Source: an uncultured Blautia sp.
GTDB taxonomy: Bacteria; Bacillota; Clostridia; Lachnospirales; Lachnospiraceae
Assembly: GCF_947654165.1 (NCBI RefSeq)
Contig: NZ_CANTKB010000031.1
Coordinates: 1 to 38,440 of the forward strand
DNA: 38,440 bases
Reading direction: 5' to 3'
Shown here: in pieces, positions 7,103 to 16,140 of the stretch
Layout: each line of letters begins with the position of its first letter
How positions within the stretch are numbered: the first letter of the stretch is position 1
Program-made: the position numbers and the translations under genes
Notes under the pieces: model-generated
Told to the model about the DNA's origin: nothing
Seen by the model: only the letters and a program-made list of their open reading frames with translations
Database searches by the model: none

Positions 7103-8569
7103 TTACATTCCACCGTAGTAATAAGCATTAAAAATCTCATGAGCCACCGGAACAGCTACTCTGCTTCCCGTACCTGCTCCTTCTGCAATTACCGCAACTG
7201 CCAGATCCGGATTTTCTATATTAGAAAAACCAATGAACCAGGAATGTGTCTTGATGCTTCCGTCACTTCCGTAATATTCCGCAGAGCCAGTCTTTCCTGC
7301 TGCAGAATAGGTTTCACCCGACAACTGTGTTCCGGTTCCTCTGGAAACCACTTCTGCCATCAGATTTTTCAGCACCTGTGCTTCACTTTCTGTCATTAAT
7401 TCTTTGTACACCTTCGGTTTTGTAGTTTCAACGGTTTTTCCGCTTACAGTTTCTACATGATCAATATAATACGGCTCCATCAGTTTTCCGTTATTGGCCA
7501 CAGCACTGGTGATCAAAGCCATATGCATGGGCGATACCAGCGTGTTTCCCTGTCCGATGGATGTCTGCATCAGCAAAGGTCTTCCCGGATTTTCTCCCAG
7601 ATCAAATTTACTCTTATTATAATCCAGAGCAATCGGAAGCTTTGAGTTAAACAGCAGGCTCTCTGCCGCAGATGTCAGGGCATCTTTCCCAAGATCCAGT
7701 CCCATCTGGGTAAAGGCTGTATTACAGGATTCTGCAAAAGCTGTGGTAAAGTCTTCTGTACCATGAACTTCCCCTCCAAAACATGGAATCGTATGTCCGT
7801 CTACCGTGATTTTTCCATTACAGGTATATTGGAATCCGTCGATGGTTCCATGCTCCCGCAGATATGCCAGAGCATCTACAACCTTGAAGATTGAACCGGG
7901 GGGATAGGCACCTTGGGTTGCCCTGTTTAAAAGGCTGCTGTTTGCGGAATCACTGACCAGTATATCCCAGTCACTGTCCACCGTATTGGGATTAAAATCC
8001 GGCTTGCTCACAGATGCCAGAACAGCACCGGTCTTCGGATTTAAAACAACCACAGCCCCCTGGTAGGAACCAAGGGCATTATATGCCACCTGCTGCAGTG
8101 TATGATTCAGAGTCAGCACTACATTATCCCCCGGATTTTTATATTCCATGATCTCATTCTTCACCTGATCAATATAATCATTGTGAGAAGTCATCAGGGA
8201 AAAATTTGCCAGGGATTCCATACCGCTTTTTCCCTTGGTATCATAACCAACAACATGAGCATACATATTAGCAAAAGGATAGACTCTTGTCTCATTGCCT
8301 TCCCCGTCAGTATCAGTCCGTGCCAGAACCTGACCGTCTGACGAGAGAATACTTCCTCTCAAAATACGCTCCTGAAACTGGTTCTGCCTGGTATTATAGG
8401 GGCTGCTGATCACATCCTCCCGCTCCACTGCATTAAAATACACCATATAACCGGCCAGAGAGAGGAAAATCAATACAAAGAAGTAACTGACAATGGTATA
8501 CTCTCTGTTTACCGGCCGTTTTGATTTTTTTCTTTTTTTATCTTTGCTTTTCAATTTCCTCATCCTCAT
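7103..8569 (-). CDS. Class B penicillin-binding protein (transpeptidase)
   Basis: This 488-residue D,D-transpeptidase cross-links peptidoglycan. It has a basic cytoplasmic N-terminus, one membrane anchor (about 26-46), and the short dimerisation/pedestal region with RGSILSSDGQVLART (71-85), then the transpeptidase domain. The three active-site motifs are present: SIFK (nucleophile Ser226), SCN (281-283) and KTG (426-428). It overlaps the upstream ftsW/rodA-type gene by 32 bp, the classical SEDS polymerase plus class B PBP pair acting as one machine. The short pedestal resembles PbpA/PBP2-like proteins of Gram-positives more than full FtsI with PASTA domains. Two closely spaced in-frame ATGs (8569, 8563) could start it. 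Whether it serves division, elongation or sporulation is not decided by sequence. Confidence 0.9.
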   Translation of the reverse strand: MRMRKLKSKDKKRKKSKRPVNREYTIVSYFFVLIFLSLAGYMVYFNAVEREDVISSPYNTRQNQFQERILRGSILSSDGQVLARTDTDGEGNETRVYPFANMYAHVVGYDTKGKSGMESLANFSLMTSHNDYIDQVKNEIMEYKNPGDNVVLTLNHTLQQVAYNALGSYQGAVVVLNPKTGAVLASVSKPDFNPNTVDSDWDILVSDSANSSLLNRATQGAYPPGSIFKVVDALAYLREHGTIDGFQYTCNGKITVDGHTIPCFGGEVHGTEDFTTAFAESCNTAFTQMGLDLGKDALTSAAESLLFNSKLPIALDYNKSKFDLGENPGRPLLMQTSIGQGNTLVSPMHMALITSAVANNGKLMEPYYIDHVETVSGKTVETTKPKVYKELMTESEAQVLKNLMAEVVSRGTGTQLSGETYSAAGKTGSAEYYGSDGSIKTHSWFIGFSNIENPDLAVAVIAEGAGTGSRVAVPVAHEIFNAYYYGGM

Positions 8570-9866
8570 CTTCTCTTAATATATAAAGTCCCTGGATAAT
8601 CGCCAGCATGATAATCGTACTGAGCACCGAACTTCCTCCATAGCTTACCAGAGGCAGGGTGATTCCCGTCATTGGAATAAATTTGGTTACCCCTCCAATC
8701 GTAAGAAATACCTGAAAGGCATACTCTGTGCCAAGGCCAAGGGCAATCAATTTATAAAACCTCTTTTTGATTCTAAGGGAAATATTCACTACCAGAAGAA
8801 ACATGCTCATACAGATTAAGATCATACAGATAGCAAACAATCCTCCCAACTCTTCACAGATTGCCGCAAACATGTAGTCCTGTTTTACAAAAGGAATCAT
8901 TTCCGGTGAGCCCTGACAAAGCCCCATGCCGAACCATCCGCCTGTCCCGATGGCAAACAGCCCCTGAACAATCTGATACCCTTCATTCTGATACACAGAA
9001 AAGGGATTCTTCCATGCTACCACACGCTGACGTACATGGGAAAATAAAAAATATGCAACTACAGCCGCAGCACAGCCGCCTCCTACTCCCGCAAACAGAT
9101 AAAACGGCTTTTTTGTTGCAACATACAGCATGATCACATAGGTAACAAAAAACACCACGGCACTTCCCAAATCTCTTGAGAGCACCAGAATCAGCACAAA
9201 CGCTGCCGCTATGGCTGTGGTGATCACATGGTCTTTAAACTGTGCACTTTTCTTATACAATCTGCTTGCCACAAAAAAGACAAAGATAATCTTTACAAAC
9301 TCCGAAGGCTGGAATGCAAAAGAACCAATGTTAATATTAATCTTAGCTCCGTTGACCCGGTCGCCAAAAACCAGAACAACTGCCAGAAGCCCTATCCCTG
9401 CCACAGCATAAAACCAGGTCCATTTTTTCAGGAATGTCATCTTCTTGATCATGATCGGAATGATCATGGCAATCATCGTAGCCGCCGCTACAATCAGGAA
9501 CTGCCGTTTTGCCGACTCAGGACTCAGTCTGGTTATCATGATAAAACCAATGGACAGCAGCATGCACATATGGTTCAGAAGCAAAATCGAAGACTTCTTA
9601 TAAAAAAGTCTGTATAATACCTGGACTGCCACTAAATACAGCAGCAATGCACCAAACAGATAAATAATCTCTACCTCTTCCTTTTTCAGGAAAATAACCA
9701 GAAACGCTGTAAAATCCATAAAAACAATCAACAATAACTGTTTTCTTAAAATATATCTCTTGTCATAATCATCTTCATAACGAAACACCGTAAAGCTCTC
9801 AAACGTATACAAAAGAATGAGCACCAGCAAAAGATATTTTGATAATTCAATAATAATATTAAGCAC
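8538..9866 (-). CDS. SEDS peptidoglycan polymerase, FtsW/RodA/SpoVE family
   Basis: A 442-residue polytopic membrane protein with about ten hydrophobic segments and the SEDS signature near the C-terminus (GITLPLVSYGGSSVLSTII, about 401-419). Inner motifs include INIGSFAFQPSEFVKI and RDLGSAVVFF, the conserved loop and charged residues of the family. SEDS proteins polymerise lipid II with a class B PBP partner, here the overlapping downstream gene. The start is GTG at 9864-9866, six nt after AGGTG. The cytoplasmic C-terminus is acidic (EDEDEEIEKQR) and overlaps the PBP start, which implies coupled translation. FtsW, RodA and SpoVE cannot be told apart confidently from this reading. Confidence 0.92.
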   Translation of the reverse strand: MLNIIIELSKYLLLVLILLYTFESFTVFRYEDDYDKRYILRKQLLLIVFMDFTAFLVIFLKKEEVEIIYLFGALLLYLVAVQVLYRLFYKKSSILLLNHMCMLLSIGFIMITRLSPESAKRQFLIVAAATMIAMIIPIMIKKMTFLKKWTWFYAVAGIGLLAVVLVFGDRVNGAKININIGSFAFQPSEFVKIIFVFFVASRLYKKSAQFKDHVITTAIAAAFVLILVLSRDLGSAVVFFVTYVIMLYVATKKPFYLFAGVGGGCAAAVVAYFLFSHVRQRVVAWKNPFSVYQNEGYQIVQGLFAIGTGGWFGMGLCQGSPEMIPFVKQDYMFAAICEELGGLFAICMILICMSMFLLVVNISLRIKKRFYKLIALGLGTEYAFQVFLTIGGVTKFIPMTGITLPLVSYGGSSVLSTIIMLAIIQGLYILREDEDEEIEKQR

Positions 9867-9874
9867 TTTTTCAC

Positions 9875-12064
9875 CTACTCCACACCACGTTTAAAATGGC
9901 CTTTTGTTGCATCCTGCATTTTAAACGCATTTTTCTTTTTCTGTACAAAAAACTCCAAAAGCCTCTTGCACTCCTTGCGGTTCTCCCATGTAAAATTCAT
10001 CCGCAGTGCCTGAACACCTGCAGACTTTATCTGCTCCGTCTCCTCCCAAAGACTGGTAGGCACACTGTTATAGATCACAGTATAACAGAAATCACAGAAA
10101 CTTTTTGTCATAAAATAGTTTCCGTACCGATCTTTTAGCTGTACCGTACCAGACTGATGGTCACAGGTACCGCAGGTCTTCTTCACACATTGAGCAGATA
10201 TCATCATGGGATAATATCCATAGACGATCATTTCACTGCGGCTGCATTCTTTCCTGCGGATTTCTTTTCCATTCAGTTCCAATGGAACGGTTGTCCTCAG
10301 CAGACCCATATCTTCCAAAAAGTTCTGGCTCAGATCATTAAAACTATACAGAGAATAATCACCTACTGCTTTTCTTTCCAGACCCAGATTTTTTAAATAC
10401 CCTAATTCCTCCAGATTCCGAATCACAAATCCGTCTGCACTCTTGCCCACCTCCCGGATTGCCTGTATCCGGTTATCCAGTCTTCCTTCTCTTAGGACAT
10501 AGGGTAAGGTAAGATAATATTCCTTTCCTGCCTGATGGGTAACTTGGATGTCCTGCAGCACTTCTTCCCGAAAATTTTTCACAGAATACATTGAGATGCT
10601 GCAATAAATGCCATCTACCTCCTCCTGAGAAAGTGCTGCTTCCCATTGTTCCTTTTGCTCCACCGACACATACCATTTCTGTTCTGAATCCAAAGTCTCT
10701 TCTCGTTCAGTCCAGGATTCTGTATCTTTTTCCGGCAGTTTCCTCCGGTATTGAGACAAATAAGAAGCTTCCAATTTTTCCAACCCTGCTCTTCTTAATT
10801 CATTTAGACTCTGCATAGGAAGAAATCCCGCCTCATCTGTAATCACCTCTAAATGTTCAAAGGCAAATGGAGTCTGCCCTGTTTTCTCCATCTGTTTTTT
10901 TACACGATCCTGAGTCAGAGGCTGGCGTTGTGCCGGCTCTACCATATCCCCCATCACCTGAACATGGGTATTCTGAAAATCAAGATCCAGCACAGCCGGT
11001 GCATCTGTACATAATACCAGAGTTCCCGTGATCTTCTCCTGGAGCTTTGCGTCTAAATATTGCTTTTTCAGCCTCTCAAACAGAACCTCATTTCTTTTCC
11101 CTTGAATATTCTGTTTCTTATTCTGCTCTTTCTGATTCCGGACAGCCATCATTTCTTTTCCGTTGTGAACCTGATAATATCCTTTGTTAAACCCGTCTCT
11201 CTGATACAGATCCAGAAGTTCCTGCATATCTTCCGCTTCTATCTGATAGGATTCCGGATGTCTTTCAAATAAATCCAAATATTTCCGGTAAATCGCCGTT
11301 ACTCCGGCTGCATATTCCGGGCGTTTCATTCGTCCTTCAATTTTCAGAGAATACACTCCTGCCTGCAAAAGTTCCGGGAGAATTTCAATGGTACACATAT
11401 CCTTCGGACTTAACAGATAAGACTGATTTTTTCCATTTATCTGTTTTCCCTGCTGATAAGCAGTGTACGGGAGACGGCAGGGCTGAGCACATCTGCCCCG
11501 GTTGCCGCTCCTTCCCCCCAGCATACTGCTGAACAGGCACATTCCGGAATAACAGTAACAGAGTGCCCCGTGGACAAAACTTTCTATCTCTGCCCCTGTC
11601 CGCTCATAGATATCCCTGATTTCTTTCAAAGAAAGTTCTCTGGCCGTAACGATCCTGGATGCCCCTGCTTCCTGTATCAGTCCGGCACCATGAGGTCCGG
11701 TCACGGCCATCTGCGTACTGGCATGAATCGGAAGCCCTGGAAATTCTTTTTTGATAAAAGACAATACTCCAAAATCCTGTACAATGACTGCATCAAGTCC
11801 CTGTGCATAGTACGGAGCCAGAAAATCATACAATTCTCCAAAAAGCTCCTGATTTTTCAGAAGGGTATTGACCGTAAGATAAATCTTCTTCCCGTGCAGA
11901 TGTGCGTAGTCAATGGCTTCCAGCATCTCATCCTTCTCCGGATTTTTTGCATAAGCTCTGGCACCAAACATCCTGCCTCCTATGTAAACCGCATCTGCCC
12001 CGGCCTTTACAACCGCCTGCAGCCCTTCATAAGACCCTGCAGGTGCAAGTAATTCTGTTCTCAT
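9875..12064 (-). CDS. Peptidase U32 family protein (RlhA/TrhP-like, two-part)
   Basis: The 729-residue protein starts MRTELLAPAGSYEGLQAVVK, a hallmark of U32 proteins, followed by ADAVYIGGRMFGARA and the signature HGALCYCYSGMCLFSSMLGG with GNRGRCAQPCRLPY (about 165-200). Its Cys residues resemble those that bind an Fe-S cluster in RNA-hydroxylating U32 members. A long C-terminal extension carries a second Cys group (CVKKTCGTCDHQ and SFCDFC). Experimentally studied long members (RlhA, TrhP) hydroxylate RNA with prephenate as donor; true peptidase activity is shown for few. I chose the ATG at 12062-12064 over an upstream in-frame start because the family begins here. It lies between zapA and ftsW in one operon, 8 bp before ftsW. 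Confidence 0.85.
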   Translation of the reverse strand: MRTELLAPAGSYEGLQAVVKAGADAVYIGGRMFGARAYAKNPEKDEMLEAIDYAHLHGKKIYLTVNTLLKNQELFGELYDFLAPYYAQGLDAVIVQDFGVLSFIKKEFPGLPIHASTQMAVTGPHGAGLIQEAGASRIVTARELSLKEIRDIYERTGAEIESFVHGALCYCYSGMCLFSSMLGGRSGNRGRCAQPCRLPYTAYQQGKQINGKNQSYLLSPKDMCTIEILPELLQAGVYSLKIEGRMKRPEYAAGVTAIYRKYLDLFERHPESYQIEAEDMQELLDLYQRDGFNKGYYQVHNGKEMMAVRNQKEQNKKQNIQGKRNEVLFERLKKQYLDAKLQEKITGTLVLCTDAPAVLDLDFQNTHVQVMGDMVEPAQRQPLTQDRVKKQMEKTGQTPFAFEHLEVITDEAGFLPMQSLNELRRAGLEKLEASYLSQYRRKLPEKDTESWTEREETLDSEQKWYVSVEQKEQWEAALSQEEVDGIYCSISMYSVKNFREEVLQDIQVTHQAGKEYYLTLPYVLREGRLDNRIQAIREVGKSADGFVIRNLEELGYLKNLGLERKAVGDYSLYSFNDLSQNFLEDMGLLRTTVPLELNGKEIRRKECSRSEMIVYGYYPMMISAQCVKKTCGTCDHQSGTVQLKDRYGNYFMTKSFCDFCYTVIYNSVPTSLWEETEQIKSAGVQALRMNFTWENRKECKRLLEFFVQKKKNAFKMQDATKGHFKRGVE

Positions 12065-12154
12065 ACTTTTTCTTTTTCCTTTACTATTCTCTATTAAAAA
12101 CAGAAATGGGGCGCTGCAACAACATCTGCCCACCCCACTTATTATTTATTTTGT

Positions 12155-12562
12155 TTATTTTAATAATTCTTCCAGCTCTTTCTCCAACTCTGTCACCTTT
12201 TCCTGAAGACTTCGAACCAGTTCCGCATGTTCTTCTGCCTCTTTTCTGGCACGATCCAGTTCTACCTGGCCATTGATCAGATCATGCTTCAGATCATACA
12301 TTTCACGATCCTTTGCCTCTAAATCTTCCTCAAACATCTCAGCCTGTCTTTTGGCTTTAAAATAATCGTCTGCGATATTCAGGCTTAAAAGTGTATGTCT
12401 CGTTTCCTGTGCCTGTCTGTTATAGCCGGGTATCTGTCCCAGCTCTGTCAGTTTGCTGTTCATATAATTGGCGACCTTCTGCAGGTATTCTTCACTTTCA
12501 TAACCGCTTAAAGTAACGATTTTACCCCCGATCAGCACCTGGGTTGTATTTTTCACTGCCAT
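12155..12562 (-). CDS. zapA: Cell division protein ZapA
   Basis: ZapA binds FtsZ and promotes Z-ring assembly. The 135-residue protein has the ZapA core at the N-terminus (VLIGGKIVTLSGYESEEYLQ, then VANYMNSKL) and a long coiled-coil C-terminus (about 60-135) rich in Glu/Lys/Leu heptads ending LEKELEELLK. It is soluble. It lies between ruvB (about 70 bp upstream) and the U32 gene (90 bp downstream). With ftsW and pbp further on, the context supports a division role. The coiled-coil is longer than in the roughly 85-residue Bacillus ZapA and closer to the Gram-negative length. Confidence 0.88.
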   Translation of the reverse strand: MAVKNTTQVLIGGKIVTLSGYESEEYLQKVANYMNSKLTELGQIPGYNRQAQETRHTLLSLNIADDYFKAKRQAEMFEEDLEAKDREMYDLKHDLINGQVELDRARKEAEEHAELVRSLQEKVTELEKELEELLK

Positions 12563-12631
12563 CTGGTTCCTCCCACCTTTTTCTTTCGTTCCTATTGTCT
12601 ATTATAATCGAATTTCCAGGAAAAACAACTG

Positions 12632-13621
12632 TTATTTTATCCCCAGATGATGATACGTCAATTCTGTGACAGCTCTTCCTCTTGGAGTGCGCAGCAAAAA
12701 TCCATTCTTGATCAGATACGGCTCATAGACATCTTCTATGGTTCCTGCGTCTTCTCCAATGGCTGCCGCCAGGGTATCCAAGCCTACAGGTCCGCCCGAA
12801 AATTTCTCAATAATCGTGGTCAGCAGCAGTCGATCCGTCTGATCCAGTCCATAACGGTCCACCTCCAGAAGATCCATGGCAAAATCTGCCACTTCTTTTG
12901 TAATTCTGCCATCATATTTCACCTGGGCAAAATCCCGCACCCGTTTCAACAGTCGGTTTGCAAGCCTTGGGGTTCCTCTGGAACGTTTTGCCATCTCCAG
13001 TGCACCTTCTTCATCTGTTTCGACTCCCAACACTTTTGCCGAATGAAGAATAATGGTCTGCAATTCTTTTTCTGTATAAAATTCCAGATGGTGAACCACT
13101 CCGAAGCGGTCTCTCAAAGGTGCTGTGAGAAGTCCGGCTCTGGTTGTCGCTCCCACCAGAGTAAATTTAGGCAGATCCAGGCGGATAGAACGTGCAGTGG
13201 CACCTTTTCCAATCATAATGTCAATCGCATAATCCTCCATGGCAGGATACAAAACCTCTTCTACCTGTCGGTTCAGCCTGTGAATCTCATCTACAAACAA
13301 CACATCATTTTCCTGCAGACTGTTTAATATGGCAGCCATCTCTCCCGGCTTCTCAATAGCAGGTCCGCTGGTCACCTTCATATGCACACCCATCTCATTT
13401 GCAATAATTCCAGCCAGGGTTGTTTTTCCAAGCCCCGGCGGGCCATAGAACAGCACATGATCCAGGGCATCTCCCCTTTGTTTTGCCGCTTCAATATAGA
13501 TTTTCAGATTTCCCTTTGCTTTTTCCTGTCCGATATAATCTTTCAAGGACTGAGGTCTTAAATTCCCCTCAGTACGCAAATCTTCTTCTATCACATCTGT
13601 TGTAATAATTCTTCTCTCCAT
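12632..13621 (-). CDS. ruvB: Holliday junction branch migration ATPase RuvB
   Basis: RuvB is the hexameric AAA+ motor that drives Holliday junction branch migration with RuvA. The 329-residue protein starts MERRIITTDVIEED and has RPQSLKDYIGQ, Walker A GPPGLGKTTL, Walker B DEIH, sensor 1 GATTRAGLLTAPLRDRFG, and a C-terminal winged helix with GGPVGLDTLAAAIGED and TPRGR. The ATG at 13621 is preferred because GGAAGG lies 6-7 nt before it. An in-frame ATG at 13627 overlaps the ribosome site. It is 14-20 bp after ruvA; ruvC is absent, as is usual in Bacillota. Confidence 0.98.
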   Translation of the reverse strand: MERRIITTDVIEEDLRTEGNLRPQSLKDYIGQEKAKGNLKIYIEAAKQRGDALDHVLFYGPPGLGKTTLAGIIANEMGVHMKVTSGPAIEKPGEMAAILNSLQENDVLFVDEIHRLNRQVEEVLYPAMEDYAIDIMIGKGATARSIRLDLPKFTLVGATTRAGLLTAPLRDRFGVVHHLEFYTEKELQTIILHSAKVLGVETDEEGALEMAKRSRGTPRLANRLLKRVRDFAQVKYDGRITKEVADFAMDLLEVDRYGLDQTDRLLLTTIIEKFSGGPVGLDTLAAAIGEDAGTIEDVYEPYLIKNGFLLRTPRGRAVTELTYHHLGIK

Positions 13622-13641
13622 GCTCATCCTTCCCGGCAGTA

Positions 13642-14253
13642 TCAGAACAGATTTTTAAGAGCTGCCTTTAGCAGAGTTTCCACATCCATTTCAGGAGTCA
13701 TATCCACCTTTTTCACTGCACGCAGGGCATCTGCACCGGAATATCCCAATGCAGTCAGTGCCTCTACTGCTTCTTTTCTGGCATCTGACAACTCAGATTC
13801 CTTTCCCTGTGCTTCCCTTACATGCTCTGTTTTCAGCTCGAAGGCTTCCTGCAGATCCATCTTATCCTTCAATTCCAGAATCAGCTTCTGTGCCGTCTTT
13901 TTTCCGATTCCGGGTGCCCTGGAGATTGTCTTCACATCATCCGCCAGAACAGCAAATCTCAGTTCATCTGCCGTAAGACCGGATAAAACTCCAAGAGCCG
14001 CTTTGGGACCGATTCCATTCACTCCCAAAAGTAATTTAAAGGTATTCAGATCATCTCTGGTGAGAAATCCGAATAGCTGCATGGCATCTTCCCGCACGTT
14101 CAGATAAGTATGCAGCTTCACCTCATCTCCTTTTCTAAGTTCCGCCTCTGCACTTGCCATCGGCATAAAAATATTATAGCCCATGGATCCTGCTTCCAGA
14201 ATCACACGATCTTCCAAAATCTCCGCAACCTTGCCTTTGATATATGCGATCAT
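13642..14253 (-). CDS. ruvA: Holliday junction DNA-binding protein RuvA
   Basis: RuvA tetramers bind the four-way junction and load RuvB. The 203-residue protein has the N-terminal OB fold (MIAYIKGKVAEILEDRVILE), the two helix-hairpin-helix motifs LLGVNGIGPKAALGVLS and ISRAPGIGKKTAQKLILELK, an acidic linker, and a C-terminal domain III (EAVEALTALGYSGADALRAV) that contacts RuvB. Its length is normal. It begins 14 bp after a Gx transporter gene and precedes ruvB by about 20 bp. The operon apparently starts at the promoter near 15199-15227. Confidence 0.98.
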   Translation of the reverse strand: MIAYIKGKVAEILEDRVILEAGSMGYNIFMPMASAEAELRKGDEVKLHTYLNVREDAMQLFGFLTRDDLNTFKLLLGVNGIGPKAALGVLSGLTADELRFAVLADDVKTISRAPGIGKKTAQKLILELKDKMDLQEAFELKTEHVREAQGKESELSDARKEAVEALTALGYSGADALRAVKKVDMTPEMDVETLLKAALKNLF

Positions 14254-14267
14254 TCTTTTTTCCTTTC

Positions 14268-14774
14268 TTACTTTGCTTTTACAGCGATTCGTTTCAGGAT
14301 TTCTCCTGAAACAATACCGATCAGCATCCCGGTTATTAATCCGGCAATCAATAATGCCGGAAAATAGTAAAACAAATTCACATTTTCTACCACCAGGACT
14401 GCTATCAGGATCTGACCCAGATTATGGGTAACACCTCCTATGATACTTACACCTACTATGGAAAAACCACCATACCGCTTCACCAGGCTCATGCAGACCA
14501 GGCTCAATCCTGCTCCTGCCAGACTGAACAGAATGGAGAACAGATTTCCAAATAAAAATCCAATCACCACAATACGGATTGCTGACACTGCTGCTGCTTC
14601 TTTGTAAGTATAAGTGTATAACACAAACACTGTCACTAAATTAGCAAGTCCTAGTTTAATTCCCGGAATACCGGTAAATACCGGAAGCAGCATTTCCACA
14701 TATCCAAAAATAATCGCCAGAGAGGACAGCAGTCCCATCCAGGCAAGTTTTCTGATCTTATTTTCCCGCTTCAT
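14268..14774 (-). CDS. Gx transporter family membrane protein
   Basis: The 168-residue protein has four to five hydrophobic segments and the pattern of the Gx transporter family (often labelled heptaprenyl diphosphate synthase component I), related to ECF S components: KLAWMGLLSSLAIIFGYVE, GIPGIKLGLANLVTVFVLY, ISIIGGVTHNLGQILIAVLV and a final hydrophobic helix with GLITGMLIGIVSGEILKRIA. The substrate is unknown and no ECF ATPase genes are nearby. It lies 8 bp after a NusG-II gene. The pair frequently accompanies rnf operons and ApbE flavin transferases in Clostridia, and rnf is immediately upstream here, so a link to Rnf maturation is possible but inferred. Confidence 0.78.
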   Translation of the reverse strand: MKRENKIRKLAWMGLLSSLAIIFGYVEMLLPVFTGIPGIKLGLANLVTVFVLYTYTYKEAAAVSAIRIVVIGFLFGNLFSILFSLAGAGLSLVCMSLVKRYGGFSIVGVSIIGGVTHNLGQILIAVLVVENVNLFYYFPALLIAGLITGMLIGIVSGEILKRIAVKAK

Positions 14775-14782
14775 AACATCCT

Positions 14783-15157
14783 CTAATTAACAATCTCGTC
14801 TAATGCCTCTTTATCCGTTTGCTTCATACCCGTGACTTCCAGAACCACTTTATTGGGCAGACAGACAATCGTTTCTCCCTGTAAACGTATCGGTCCCTGA
14901 TGGATACAAAGCTGATCCGGACATTCTGCAGAAATCATGGTGACTTTTTTATCTTTTATCTCACAAACATTCGTATCTCCGATTTTTATAACCTGGTCTT
15001 CATCCAGAGAATAGACTCCGTATTCTTTTCCTAACACGGTAATCCTGAGTTTTTGTGCTTCCGAATTTCCAAAAATCCCCACTGCTCTGGGAATCAGCCA
15101 AAATGCTGCAGCCAGAACCAGCACACTGCAAATCAAAATTAAGTCCTTTTTTTTCAT
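14783..15157 (-). CDS. NusG domain II-containing membrane-anchored protein
   Basis: A 124-residue protein with an N-terminal membrane anchor (about 6-23) and an extracytoplasmic NusG domain II. The signature is ECPDQLCIHQGPIRLQGETI followed by VCLPNKVVLEV, with Cys79, Cys84 and Cys99 in the family positions. The ATG at 15155-15157 has AAGGAG at ideal spacing. A longer ORF to 15418 is rejected because it contains the promoter at 15199-15227 and part of the rnfB terminator. It is the first gene of the unit leading to Gx transporter, ruvA and ruvB. The function is unknown; association with rnf and ApbE clusters is recurrent in Clostridia. Confidence 0.82.
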   Translation of the reverse strand: MKKKDLILICSVLVLAAAFWLIPRAVGIFGNSEAQKLRITVLGKEYGVYSLDEDQVIKIGDTNVCEIKDKKVTMISAECPDQLCIHQGPIRLQGETIVCLPNKVVLEVTGMKQTDKEALDEIVN

Positions 15158-15198
15158 TAAGCACTCCTTCAAACCAAATGTTTCGCTGACTGTTTTTA

Positions 15199-15227
15199 AT
15201 CTTATCATAGGATACCGGAAAATGCAA
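15199..15227 (-). promoter_or_regulatory. Sigma-A type promoter of the NusG-II/ruv/zapA unit
   Basis: On the minus strand -35 TTGCAT (15222-15227) and -10 TAAGAT (15199-15204) are 17 bp apart, with TG one base before the -10 (extended -10). It lies just after the rnfB terminator and starts the unit near 15192. Confidence 0.7.
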
Positions 15228-15267
15228 ATATATGTTCGCATTTTATCTGTCATCCCAGAATCAACGC

Positions 15268-15327
15268 AAAAAAATCCCCTCACCAGAAGGGAGCATATCA
15301 ACCGCAGCAATACGTCCCGGTGAGGGG
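15268..15327 (-). terminator. Terminator of the rnf operon
   Basis: A perfect 9-bp stem (CCCCTCACC at 15276-15284, GGTGAGGGG at 15319-15327) closes a 34-nt loop with an inner GGGA/TCCC pairing, followed on the minus strand by ATTTTTTT. It lies 11 bp past the rnfB stop. Confidence 0.9.
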
Positions 15328-15338
15328 TTCTTATTCTT

Positions 15339-16127
15339 TTATACAATAATCTTTCTCGGGCAGGTTTCTTTGCACTTGCCGCAATTAATACATTTTTCCT
15401 GATCAATGTGTGCCACATTGTCTACCACAGTAATCGCTTCCTGAGGACATTCTTTCACACATTTTCTACAGCCGATACAGCCTACCTGGCAGGCATCCAT
15501 GACTGCTTTTCCTTTGTCTTTGGAGCTGCATGCCACCGCCTGTTTCTGCTCATACGGAATCAGTTCAATAAGCTTCTTCGGACATTCTGCTACGCATTTT
15601 CCGCAGGCTTTACATTTTTCTTTATCCACTACTGCAATGCCGTTGATAATATGAATGGCATCAAAGCTGCAGGCTTTCACACAGGAACCGTAGCCCAGAC
15701 AGCCGTAAGCACAGCTTTTTGAACCGCCGTTCTGCATCATGGCTGCCATCTTGCAGTCCTGCACTCCTGTATATTCGTAATTCTGTTTTGCTTTTTCGCA
15801 GTCTCCCGCACATTTGACAAATGCAGTCATACGCACAGCTTCTCCTGCTTCCTGTCCCATAATGGCTGCGATCTTTGCTCCCACCGCAGCACCGCCTACC
15901 GGACAGGCATTGACCGGAGCTTCCCCTTTTGCAATTGCTGCTGCCAGACCGTCACAGCCCGGATAACCACAGCCACCGCAGTTATTTCCAGGGAGTTCTT
16001 CTCTTACTTTTATTTCTTTTTCATCTACTTCTACAGCAAATTTCTTTCCGGCTACTCCAAGGAACAGTCCAATAAAGAGACCTACACCACCGACCAGAAC
16101 TGCCGCAATGACAATACCTGTTATCAT
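15339..16127 (-). CDS. rnfB: Rnf complex subunit RnfB (Fe-S electron entry)
   Basis: RnfB is the ferredoxin-facing iron-sulfur subunit. The 262-residue protein has an N-terminal membrane helix (about 3-25), a four-Cys Fe-S motif NNCGGCGYPGCDGLAAAIAK with the fourth Cys in NACPVGG, and then several ferredoxin-type motifs: CLGYGSCVKAC, CKACGKCVAECP, CIGCRKCVKECP and CINCGKCKETCP. The motif number points to several [4Fe-4S] clusters. It is the last gene of rnfCDGEAB, 13 bp after rnfA, and is followed by a strong terminator. The start ATG has AAGGAGG upstream. Confidence 0.96.
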   Translation of the reverse strand: MITGIVIAAVLVGGVGLFIGLFLGVAGKKFAVEVDEKEIKVREELPGNNCGGCGYPGCDGLAAAIAKGEAPVNACPVGGAAVGAKIAAIMGQEAGEAVRMTAFVKCAGDCEKAKQNYEYTGVQDCKMAAMMQNGGSKSCAYGCLGYGSCVKACSFDAIHIINGIAVVDKEKCKACGKCVAECPKKLIELIPYEQKQAVACSSKDKGKAVMDACQVGCIGCRKCVKECPQEAITVVDNVAHIDQEKCINCGKCKETCPRKIIV

Positions 16128-16140
16128 AATCTACGCCTCC

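Noticed and set aside
15157..15418. 87-residue N-terminal extension of the NusG-II protein
   Set aside because: It spans the rnfB terminator and the promoter at 15199-15227. The ATG at 15157 has AAGGAG and begins the membrane anchor.
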